A DNA stretch of 64,000 bases from Apostichopus japonicus (taxonomy: Eukaryota > Echinodermata > Holothuroidea > Aspidochirotida > Stichopodidae), in contig NC_092566.1 of NCBI RefSeq assembly GCF_037975245.1, positions 12,457,001 to 12,521,000 on the forward strand, given 5' to 3'. Positions 48,003 to 56,884 of the stretch are shown one piece after another. The notes beneath the pieces were generated by a model. That model had not been told where the DNA came from. It saw nothing but the letters and a program-made list of their open reading frames with translations, and searched no databases. The translations under genes and the position numbers were made by a program. Numbering within the stretch: position 1 is the stretch's first letter; every line of letters begins with the position of its first letter.

Positions 48003-49202
48003 ACGACCACGAAAATGGACATTTTGGGTAGTCACGTGACATGAATCTCTGGAATGTCTGAAAACAGAGATTGACCCAAAGGAGCCTCTGGTCACTGTGT
48101 GATGTCATTGTTTGTATACCGCAAAAATCAAACGCTGAAATAGGCACTGTTTATACACAGATAGGGAACAATTGTACTGTATTGACTTCCAATTTCGAGC
48201 GTTTGAAAAGCTGTTAGCTTAAAACAGGAACACATACAGATAAACAACTAGTTTAAAGACAATTTTAGGCAGAAAATTTAGTAGATTAGGTTATTTTATT
48301 AACAAAATTTCCACTCAAATGGAGGCATCGTTTACAAAGCGGAGCGTCAATAGGTACATACAGTACAATATACTGTAGAACATGCAAGCAGCTTGCCGAT
48401 TCCGTAATACAATTTGATCGCAAGATACCGAAAACTGAACAAAAGAATAGACCTAAAAGATGCCTCATGCTTGATATGTGACGGGAAAATGGCTTATCTT
48501 ACTGTCAACAAGTTACCAAAAAGACACTAAACATAATCGAACAACTACGAGAAGACGCTGACCCGAATCAACCAGGGTAGCATATTCATGACTAAGCTTC
48601 AGCTGAACATAGTACTTACTCGTTTTAATATCCAAAAGTACAAACAGAAAAAGTATCCTTTCAATAAACCAAATTTAGCAGTGAATATCCAAATCCACAT
48701 TTCTCGTTCAATCCTGGGCGAAATACTAACGTGACTCTGTGTAATTCCAAAGAGTTAGGTCTAGTTGACCAGTAAAATCCTACAATCACAAGACAGTCTC
48801 TAACGAAATAAAACGTCCAATCGCTACATAGAACCATTTTTATTCAACTCCTTGGACCATGCAGATGGTGGAATAAACATGACAGACAATATAACACATA
48901 ATCACGAACTCACGATACTGGAATACAACAAATGAAATAGATAAATGCGATGAAATTCTAACATGACTATTTACACATACTATGTGTGCAAACCCTGACT
49001 CACTACAATTACTAACAATGCTACCCTAGGCACGGTATATACCACTGACCTCAGTGGTATATACACGGTCATCTCTTGCAGTAAATATTATACTGTCAAT
49101 TGCGTGATATAATGTTACATGTAAGGACGTTCAGGGCGTGTATACGAGGAGACTTGAAAGGGTCAATTTCACATTAGCTATGCCCGACACAGCTGTCGAC
49201 AG
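48003..49202. other. Unassigned spacer
   Basis: Nothing recognised except a short inverted repeat around 49,040-49,066 (GGTATATACCACTGA and TCAGTGGTATATAC). Confidence 0.35.
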
Positions 49203-49440
49203 TTATATAATTTTCGCAGAATGAGACATTTGCAGCTTATACAGAGGCAGGGTCATGCACATAGACTCATGGGCATGAGATACTCCGGGTGCTGAAAAAT
49301 CTTTCCGCGTAGATCTCACAAAATTGATCCAAAGTCTATGGCGTTTTACGTCTGTTCTTCTACTCGGAAAGCTAAAAAAAGCTGATGCTTTTGTTGGCTG
49401 AGGTATAACTGCAACCTCCAACAACACAGAATTGTGGCAT
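49203..49440 (-). pseudogene. THAP-domain remnant (copy 2), frameshifted
   Basis: The minus-strand ATG at 49,440 reads MPQFCVVGGCSYTSANKS and then meets a stop in a T7 run. In the next frame the domain continues as SFPSRR, RHRLWINFVRSTRKDF and APGVSH. One indel in the homopolymer therefore separates the zinc-binding N-terminus from the FP and W part. The final C-x2-H is also lost (the segment reads SMCMTLPL). RKDF.APGVSH is shared with copy 1, so the two are close paralogues. This start was chosen because MPxxC is the usual THAP N-terminus. Not functional as read. Confidence 0.7.
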
Positions 49441-49537
49441 TTCGGGGAAGAAGGAGTAATATCGTTGATGTTTTTGGCAGCTCAAGTATACAACTTTACA
49501 CACTAAAAGTATTGTTGTGAGTGAGGTATACCAACAG

Positions 49538-49545
49538 TGACGTCA
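49538..49545. promoter_or_regulatory. CRE-type palindrome upstream of THAP copy 2
   Basis: Perfect TGACGTCA 98 bp upstream (minus-strand sense) of the THAP copy 2 start. The flanks (ACTTTACACACTAA nearby and CACATGGTCAC after it) match those of THAP copy 1, so the promoter region is duplicated together with the gene. Confidence 0.55.
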
Positions 49546-49913
49546 CATGGTCACCTGATATCTTAGGAATGTTTCAGGAATGGTTTCTTAAAAAACTGAC
49601 TTTTCTTCCCATTTTTCACGTATTTAACGTCCGAAATTGGTAAAGTTAATTACAGCAATGTAATTGGAGTGAGTTAAGGATTACATACATGCAAAATGGT
49701 GGGATTTTATGTTCATCGAAAAGTCTCCATAGTTGGTCTTTAAAGAGGCTATGAAATGGAATAAAAATTCTTTATGATCGTATTCTGTACACTCGTAGCT
49801 TTCCAATGATACCCACTTTGTGTCAAATGAAGCTTGCATACTCGAGGAATAAACGATCAAAAATTCGAGGGTAATAAAATTCTAAATATTGTTGTATTTA
49901 CGGTAATGCAGTG

Positions 49914-49921
49914 TGACGTCA
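49914..49921. promoter_or_regulatory. CRE-type palindrome upstream of THAP copy 3
   Basis: Perfect TGACGTCA 135 bp upstream of the ATG at 50,056 on the plus strand. Same motif and similar spacing as at the other two THAP remnants. Confidence 0.5.
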
Positions 49922-50055
49922 GTCGAGGAACTCAGCTCACTTCCGAGAACACTTCCGAGAACACACTACAATACACCGTTGCAGTGCTCCGTATTAATTG
50001 AGATTTGATGTTTGGAGTTTTGTTTTGACGTAAATTTATCTCGTAACTGTTAAAT

Positions 50056-50154
50056 ATGCCGAGCCGATATGTGGTATCAGGTTGCTCCACCACAAGTAAA
50101 GACGGATTTCTACTGCAAGCTTTTCCAAACGATGACAGAAATCGAAGAATTTGA
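50056..50154 (+). pseudogene. THAP-domain remnant (copy 3), N-terminal third
   Basis: ATG at 50,056 reads MPSRYVVSGCSTTSKDG, then LLQAFPNDDRNRRI and a TGA. The pattern is a THAP N-terminus: MPxxC-V-V-x-G-C, a later FP pair, then basic residues leading to the invariant tryptophan. The first zinc cysteine is replaced by tyrosine (TAT for TGT), and the stop falls where tryptophan is expected (TGA for TGG). Two point changes therefore inactivate it. No continuation of the domain was followed beyond the stop. It is on the strand opposite copies 1 and 2. Confidence 0.62.
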
Positions 50155-50661
50155 ACATGACTCGTTCAAAACACTACACATACACAACGTTACGAGTGCC
50201 TGTAGGCCTATACTGTTGCCAAATTACTTGTTATGACCATAGCTCAGGCCTCCTCGATGCAGCAAATGACGATTTTTTTTGGTTGCCTAATATTTTGCAC
50301 AAAACTTAAAGCCAGTTTGTTTTAGAACAATCACTACTAGATCTGCAAGTTTTCTTTGGTGGTAAAACTGGCGTTGTGTTGTGATTTTGCGTAACAGTTG
50401 GATGATACAAAGACACGGGCTAGCCTGTTATACAATGTCTATTAGTTAGGTCTAGACCCATGGTACCACTACTAGTAGGCTACTATATGGTTGCACTTGC
50501 ACTTTACAGAATGTCATATTTTCCTTGCACTGTAAGACACAACATTCTAGAAGCTTCACTAGGAAGTTAAGTAGCAGGATCATCGACATTCAAGATAATT
50601 TAAATCAAATGAAGGTCTTAATAACGGTGGTTTTGTTTATGCTCAACCGACCAGTTTCGGT

Positions 50662-50909
50662 TCAGGGTCGTCCAACCGTTCTGCTCTGGGACTTTGATCG
50701 GCAGCGACGAGTCTCGGCCATCGGGATCGTATTACAATTCTTCTGCAAGGGGCTTAATTGAAAGGGAAAAACACCGATAATATCTTCATCACCCTCGAAA
50801 ACTATTTCCTCCTGTTCTTCTTCAAGAAAATAATTTTTGTCAAAGCTAACGAATGTCCTGAGAGGTGAAGTCCCATTTCCTCGGAATCGGAAGATTCGGG
50901 AGAAGACAT
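50662..50909 (-). pseudogene. Acidic, frameshifted open frame (unidentified gene remnant)
   Basis: The minus-strand ATG at 50,909 reads MSSPESSDSEEMGLHLSGHS and runs to a TAG at 50,802. A second frame overlapping it reads LEEEQEEIVFEGDEDIIGVF, then PFQLSPLQKN, and stays open to 50,662. The two together look like one acidic N-terminal region broken by a single-base frameshift. The PFQ-x2-PL phrase resembles the start of P2X7-like invertebrate proteins, but that is a weak inference. It lies 0.75 kb from THAP copy 3 and points toward it. Confidence 0.4.
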
Positions 50910-51888
50910 TTTCGATTGATGAGAAGAGTGTTGTGGTTACATGTATATTAAACTGTATAACGCCGTATCGGTAAACAGCGGGGAGTCGGCTTTGGCTGAA
51001 ATGGTTCCTTTGATGATGTCAGATGAACTGCGGTGGGCAGCTTTGCTTTTTTTTTTACGAGTGGCAGCTTGAGAGGTCTCTAGGGAATACTTTGACAGCG
51101 AATTTCTGGCGTTTGAAGCCGTATTTATGGAAAGTTGTGCATGGGTATGTCAGGTATGTTCAGGTATGTAAAGTTACATATTTCCATTTACATAAGTGGA
51201 TCACAGGCAGAGATCCACAATGTCATCTTTCCAGAAGTTCTTGAAAAACTTAACATTCGTCATGCATATATCTTTTATTTATAATGATCCGGATCAGATG
51301 TTATCAGATGATCATCTCTCCATGGAGTAAACTTATGCATTGATCTAGATGCATTACACTTGAGTTGTACTCTGATCCTATCCTGCTATTCACCAGATGT
51401 TGGTAAAAAAATCATATTGGAAATGTGTCATGTGCAGCTGCTGATCGAATAGTACGTATACTCCAAAATGATCGTTGTCATGGTTGCATAGCCTTAGGGT
51501 GGCAATACTAGAGTATGCATGGCCCACACGCACGCAATCTATTTAGGATTTAGCACATGCATGATACAGGACTGGAATTTCCTGCAAGAATGCATGAGGT
51601 CACCGGATATCTCGGGTCACTGTTGATGCGGGAGTGTTCACTTTGCAAATTAATCTCGACATCCAGAACAGATCCTAGTCTCTGCCAGCATCAAAATAGG
51701 AGGATCTGATCCGGAACTGCGTTGAGGCTACAACCGTGATCTGATCCGGATCTAGTGAAAAAGCACCCTAAGAGAACCGGCAAAATGCAAAAGAACATCT
51801 TTATAGAATGACCAGAATGATGTATTTCCAGTGAGGGCATTTGTGCATTCCCACACAAAACTGATTAAAAAAGACTTGTATTTAATAA
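50910..51888. other. Unassigned spacer
   Basis: Nothing recognised. GATCCGGATC-type words recur (51,286, 51,708, 51,743), which may mark a decayed repeat. Confidence 0.3.
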
Positions 51889-52556
51889 GTCCTCAAAAGT
51901 CCCAACACACGCATTCGGTTCGTTACCAGTTACAACCCCCTCATCAAATCTTTCATTCGCTCCATCAAACAGGAATTTGCTGTATTCCAAGACAATCAGT
52001 CTGTAGGAGAATTGTTCAAGGTACCCCCCATGCTAGCATTTCGTCAACACCCCAACCTTACATTTCTTCTCACTTCCTCTAGACTCCCTCGCTCAGTTTC
52101 CACCTCCTCAGGCAATTTTCCTTGCGGTAAACCTAGATGCCAAATATACCCCCATATTACCCCAGGCACCGTGGTCAAGATTCCCAATGTTGACTTTAGT
52201 CTAAGACCCCCTTCCCTCTCTTGTGATTCTATTAATGTTATTTACATTTTCTATTGTGTACTTTGCAAAGAGCGCAATTATGTAGGTGAAACAGGCTCCC
52301 GGTCCGCTTACGTTTTAATAATCACAAAAAATCTATTCGTGATAATTTTGCAGGATTCCCAGTTTCCGAACATTTCAATCTTCATAGTCATTCTCTAAAA
52401 AACCTAAAATGTATTTTAATTGCTTCGAACTTCAAATCAACTACTGAACGTAAACGTAAAGGAATCGATTGGAGCTTTCGTATTAAGTCTCACATCACCG
52501 GCCTCAACAAAGACTTGGGACCCCTTAACAACTACCAGTTCTACAAGCATATGTAA
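51889..52556 (+). pseudogene. Penelope-like retroelement, C-terminal GIY-YIG endonuclease region, frameshifted
   Basis: The frame from 51,889 reads RIRFVTSYNP, LFKVPPMLAFRQHPNL, then the cysteine-histidine cluster CGKPRCQIYPHI, and VIYIFYCVLC with YVGETG of the GIY-YIG nuclease. Near 52,310 it loses register and closes at 52,398. The adjoining frame continues with FNNHKKSIRDNF, FPVSEHFNLHSHS and ERKRKGIDW to TAA at 52,554-52,556, so one base is missing. In relatives the cluster normally has a further cysteine where tyrosine stands here. Penelope-like elements copy themselves by target-primed reverse transcription. The reverse-transcriptase domain is absent upstream, so this is a dead 5'-truncated copy. 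Confidence 0.85.
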
Positions 52557-52691
52557 TCCGTTCTTTGCTCCTTAATCTGCTTCCTGTATAGTCATGGTTT
52601 ATTTGGTTTTAATTCCATCATTGCAACTTACACTTATCTAGCATCATACTTTCATTGTGTCACATTTTGTACTTTTCATTCGACTGCCAAG

Positions 52692-52732
52692 TATTGCTGA
52701 CGAAGGTCCCAGGGGGACCGAAAATTCCAATA
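52692..52732 (+). ncRNA. Candidate type I hammerhead ribozyme with minimal stem III
   Basis: In order: TATTG (stem I), CTGACGA (core), a hairpin GGTCCC-AGG-GGGACC (stem II), GAAA (core), a two-pair stem III ending in UUC, then CAATA closing stem I. Hammerheads with very short stem III are known from the terminal repeats of Penelope-like elements, and this lies 136 bases after the element's stop. One unpaired A between CTGACGA and stem II departs from the consensus, so activity is doubtful. Confidence 0.5.
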
Positions 52733-52833
52733 TATTTTCTAAAACTTACTCCTTATTTGTCAATTATGAGTCATATCTTATTTCTCTGGTTTTCTCTAAT
52801 AATGTTTTCTTTTGGAGTAAACGTGGTTTTCGT

Positions 52834-52983
<150 letters not shown>

Positions 52984-53224
52984 CATTTGCCTTTGTCGTT
53001 TACCTCCATTGCATTAACATAAAGTCTGTTCAAAGTATCTCTTTCGAGATCCGGCTTTAGGAATCACAAATGATTTCGAGTTTGTTAGCATCATGTTTGA
53101 TCTCTAGAGTAAGGCAAAATATGTCACCAAAAACAGAAGTATAGTATTGTTCGATACAGGTGACAAACGCCTACAGTGGAATTACGACCTTCCTTACCGG
53201 TTTCGAACCTCTGGACATACAATC

Positions 53225-53347
53225 AGCGTCCATAGCCTAGTGGTTAGGGTGTCCGCGTACAGAGCGGAAGGCCCGTGGTTCGAATCCCGAGGCTGGAGGC
53301 TGGAAGTTCTTTCACTGTTCTTGATTTTCCAACTCATTACGATTTTC

Positions 53348-53414
<67 letters not shown>

Positions 53415-53416
53415 AT
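53225..53416 (+). mobile_element. tRNA-derived SINE with (TA)n tail
   Basis: The head has box A TAGCCTAGTGG (53,236) and box B GGTTCGAATCC (53,278), both matching polymerase III internal-promoter consensus at tRNA-like spacing. A folded tRNA acceptor stem is not apparent, so this is a SINE head, not a tRNA gene. It is followed by the 42-bp repeat and about 65 bases of TA. No coding capacity. The copy at 52,941 would be a headless relative. Confidence 0.7.
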
Positions 53417-53769
53417 GTAAGGGTGTTAGCCACTGAAAATAATTGTTTGTTTCTTGATCAGAGAACCCTGGGTTTGGTGTGATGACCAAACACAGAGCAA
53501 GACGCATAAAAAAATGGAAAACTCAACTGGATTGGATTAAATTAAATTATAATTACGAATAACAAACAATATACAGCTGATCTGGGCCCAGAAAAAGAAT
53601 TAAATAAAAGGACTTACAGTTGTTAGGTGTGCACCCCAATAGTTAATGTTATTACAATATGTTTAATTTAAATGCTGATTCTGGTTGGCTGGCCCGCTGG
53701 TGTCATCAAGGGTGTCATCAGATCTTCCACGACATCAGTATAAATGGAGTCCTCCAATGGTCAAATAAT
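53417..53769. other. Unassigned spacer
   Basis: Nothing recognised. Confidence 0.3.
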
Positions 53770-54040
53770 ATAAAAGGAAATAGTGTTCCAGCATAGGGTT
53801 CGTCAAATTACAATATAAAAGGAAATAGTGTTCCAGCAAGCGTATTACAGAATATCCATATATAACAAATATTGTGTCCCAGACAGCCAGATAAAACAGT
53901 GGATTGTAACAGTGTTCCGGACAGCAAGATAAATCAGCGATAGTAACAAATATAGTGTTCTGGACAGCCAGATAAAGTGGTGATATAAGTAAAAAATATA
54001 GTGTCCCAGAAATCCAGATAAAATAAAGAAGGATTACAGA
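53770..54040. repeat. Degenerate minisatellite, about 45-bp unit
   Basis: About six degenerate units marked by AATATAGTGTTCTGGACAGC and CCAGATAAA variants. The 104-codon minus-strand open frame is a product of the repeat (YFLLI/AVQNT motifs recur). Confidence 0.8.
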
Positions 54041-54096
54041 GTTTTCCAATCAAATTTGGCATCCAACACCCCACTAGACATTGGTCTGGAGGCATC

Positions 54097-54118
54097 ATGC
54101 CGAGTAAATGTGTTATGG
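54097..54118 (+). CDS. Possible THAP-type first coding exon
   Basis: ATG at 54,097 reads M-P-S-K-C-V-M and a G, followed at once by a perfect donor GTAAGT. MPSKCV is a standard THAP N-terminus, and phase 1 after the first zinc cysteine would place the second cysteine in the next exon. That exon was not found. Eight codons alone are weak evidence; it is noted because three THAP remnants lie within 9 kb. Confidence 0.28.
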
Positions 54119-55541
54119 GTAAGTTTTAATTGCAAGCAACTTTGGTGATATCTCTATTTTTATAATAGTTATAACAACGTCATTCAGTTCAACAACATGT
54201 GAATGAAAGTGAAGTTGCATACTGAAAGTAGACATATTTACAAACTTGTTAAAATTATGAAATTACTGCAAAATATCAAATTTCAGTGAGTACAATAATT
54301 GTTGAAGTCTTCCACTATGTGACAATTTGCAATTAAGTAATATTAAAGTGACATATGTTATCCAGCATGCATGTTGTCTTTTCCTTTTGATACTACTGTA
54401 TGTTGACATTCATTACACGGTATGGTTGAGGTTCCCCACCCCTTCACCCCCAATTGAGTATATTGTGGTTCCCCACCCCTACACCCCAATTTAGTATATT
54501 GTACTGTCATTCATTGCACTTTAAGGACACTGTGACCTGTTAATGGTCACATCCTATATGGGTGTCACCACGATAAGATCATAGCACCTAGAGTTCCTGA
54601 AGGAGTATCCAACAATATGGATGACCCAGCTTTCAGTTCAATCATTTATTATATTGTTATCTTGTCCAATTGTATTACAACTCATATATCTTATGATATG
54701 TCAAATCTTTGTATCTAGTCTACTGTTTCATATTCTATTTGTGGCTTACAGTCTCTTCACTCACTTGGATGTACACTTACATCATTAGATTCAGTATGCT
54801 TTAAAATCAGCTAGAACACTACTGTCAGTCATAGTATACTACTTGTATTGTCCTCATGTTTTAGGTGCTCTTCCTATGTACATGTGCGGTCACTATTATC
54901 AGTCACAGAGGCCACACAAATAGTGTCCTCACATTAAATATTCTCTTCTGTAGTACATTTGGGACACTATTGCCAGCCATAGTGTTCTTATTTATTCTAT
55001 TTTAACATTTTAAATTCTAGGCTTCAGTACATTTGTGAACATTACTGTCAGTGAAATTGTCCTTACTTATATTGTCATCATGTTTAACAACAATTCACAT
55101 CCCTTAGCATTCCACTCTAATCTGATTTGCATAATACTCATCTAGCAAATTTACATGTCAGTTTTATTTTTACATGTACATTTCTACCTTTTCTGTGCAT
55201 TTCCAGGCTTTGCTTTGACACAGCAACTTCTCAACTACTTCTAACATTTGACCATAATCTGATATTGGTTTACCATATTGATTACTATTTTGGTAATGAT
55301 CAAAAGTCATTTGAGTTCAACAGGGGTTAAATTCTGACCACCTTGTATACACCAGAGCTAGAATAGAAGCTTGGACAGGTCTCATATTTTGGTACCGTTG
55401 TGGAACATTGATTAACAAGGAGCATTTTCTGGGCTGATGATGTTAAAGGTCCTCTCAACACCTGGGGTTAGAAATGAAAACTGTTAACATGATATTTCAA
55501 GACAGGGAAGCTTGAAAAGATGTCATGTTTACTATAGTGAT
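54119..55541. other. Unassigned spacer with short repeats
   Basis: A 37-bp unit (GGTTCCCCACCCCTACACCC type) is duplicated at 54,430-54,503. 54,800-55,080 holds loosely repeated CACTATTGTCAGTCATAGTG-type phrases. An acceptor-like TTCTGTGCATTTCCAG at 55,206 precedes a 41-codon open frame with no recognised motif. Confidence 0.35.
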
Positions 55542-55590
55542 GAATTGCATTAATACAACAAGTCAGTGAATTGTTGTATTAATGCAATTC
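55542..55590. repeat. Perfect 19-bp inverted repeat (hairpin)
   Basis: GAATTGCATTAATACAACA at 55,542-55,560 pairs perfectly with TGTTGTATTAATGCAATTC at 55,572-55,590 across an 11-base loop. The right arm is also the start of the first 61-bp tandem unit, so the left arm is an inverted piece of the array. Confidence 0.9.
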
Positions 55591-56125
55591 TTCCTTAAAT
55601 TTAAGGTCAGTAACTGTCATTGTCATTAGACTTGTTTTATTAATGTAATTCATCCTTAAATTTAAGGTCAGTAACTGTCATTGTCATTAGACTTGTTGTA
55701 TTAATACAATTCAACCTTAAATTTAAGGTCAGTAACTGTCATTGTCATTAGACTTGTTTTATTAATGCAATTCTTCCTTAAATTTAAGGTCAGTAACTGT
55801 CATTGTCAATAGACTTGTTGTATTAATGCAATTCTTCCTTAAATTTAAGGTCAGTAACTGTCATTGTCATTAGACTTGTTGTATTAATGCAATTCATCCT
55901 TAAATTTAAGGTCAGTAACTGTCATTGTCATTAGACTTGTTGTATTAATGCAATTCATCCTTAAATTTAAGGTCAGTAACTGTCATTGTCATTAGACTTG
56001 TTGTATTAATGCAATTCATCCTTAAATTTAAGGTCAGTAACTGTCATTGTCATTAGACTTGTTGTATTAATGCAATTCTTCCTTAAATTTAAGGTCAGTA
56101 GCTGTCATTGTCATTATACTGTTAG
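55572..56125 (+). repeat. 61-bp tandem array, nine copies
   Basis: The marker TTAAGGTCAG falls at 55,601, 55,662, 55,723, 55,784, 55,845, 55,906, 55,967, 56,028 and 56,089. Each unit carries the 14-base palindrome CCTTAAATTTAAGG and the phrase ACTGTCATTGTCATTAGAC. There are only a few differences between copies. There are no spacers, so it is not a CRISPR-type array. Confidence 0.97.
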
Positions 56126-56275
56126 TCACACCTAAGCTTTTTGCTGCACTACTAAGATCAAGTATATTTTGCACATTCACTCAACAGTATTTCACAGTAA
56201 AAAAATAATACTCCTATTACAACATCCACAAGGCATTCCTTGAACTTTAGTTTTCCATTGATATCTATTCACCAG

Positions 56276-56365
56276 CAAACTCATGACAGTGACGATGATT
56301 TTGAAGTTACTTTACCTGTATTGGAAGATGACTTGATAACAGCCATTAGTGAAGATCTTCAAGAT
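56276..56365 (+). CDS. Candidate internal coding exon, acidic
   Basis: Exactly 90 bases between the acceptor GATATCTATTCACCAG and the perfect donor GTAAGT. The phase-0 frame is open for all 30 codons (other plus frames close) and reads QTHDSDDDFEVTLPV, then LEDDLITAISEDLQD, which is strongly acidic. Length a multiple of three, clean splice sites and coherent composition make a real exon plausible. Neighbouring exons in matching phase were not found. It could belong to a gene starting at 54,097, with the 61-bp array in its intron, but that is conjecture. Confidence 0.42.
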
Positions 56366-56884
56366 GTAAGTCATAAATTCGAAAAACTTTTGAATATATC
56401 ACAATTGTGGGTATAATAAATGATGTACGAAATATAAATTCAAATAAAATAAATTTCTCAGTATCTGTTGATATGTCAACAAACATATACTTATAATATT
56501 TATAGCTTGCTTTGCATGTTTTGGGTAACATGTCAGCAGGGGCAGTAGATGAAGAATCTTTTACATGGTATGTCTTATATGGCACCTCTGGACCATTTCA
56601 TGCATGGATGTGTGGTCAGTACGATTGAAATATTTGCAGTTGTGGCATCATTTCCCCAAAATATCACCCTTCAAAGTGGGTATAGGCTGCCATTTGGACA
56701 TGTGACCAAACACCATGGTAGGAGTATCATGTTTGTACCTTGTACACCACTTGGCACATACAAAGGGGTATATGATGGTTAAACTATTTAGGGGTTATTC
56801 TATAGCCCACGAGAGGACGGTATATCCATTTCGCTTAACATGAGTCCAGAGCGCATTTCATATCCCATTTTCGGAGTCTTTGTT
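56366..56884. other. Unassigned spacer
   Basis: No partner exon in phase with 56,276-56,365. A segment ACATGTCAG...TTTTACATGGTATGTC near 56,530-56,575 has exon-like borders but closes in the required frame. Confidence 0.3.

Noticed and set aside
53236-53290. A functional tRNA gene
   Set aside because: Boxes A and B match, but paired acceptor and anticodon stems are not apparent and SINE tail sequence follows.
55572-56125. CRISPR-like array
   Set aside because: The 61-bp units are contiguous with no variable spacers, and the context is eukaryotic.
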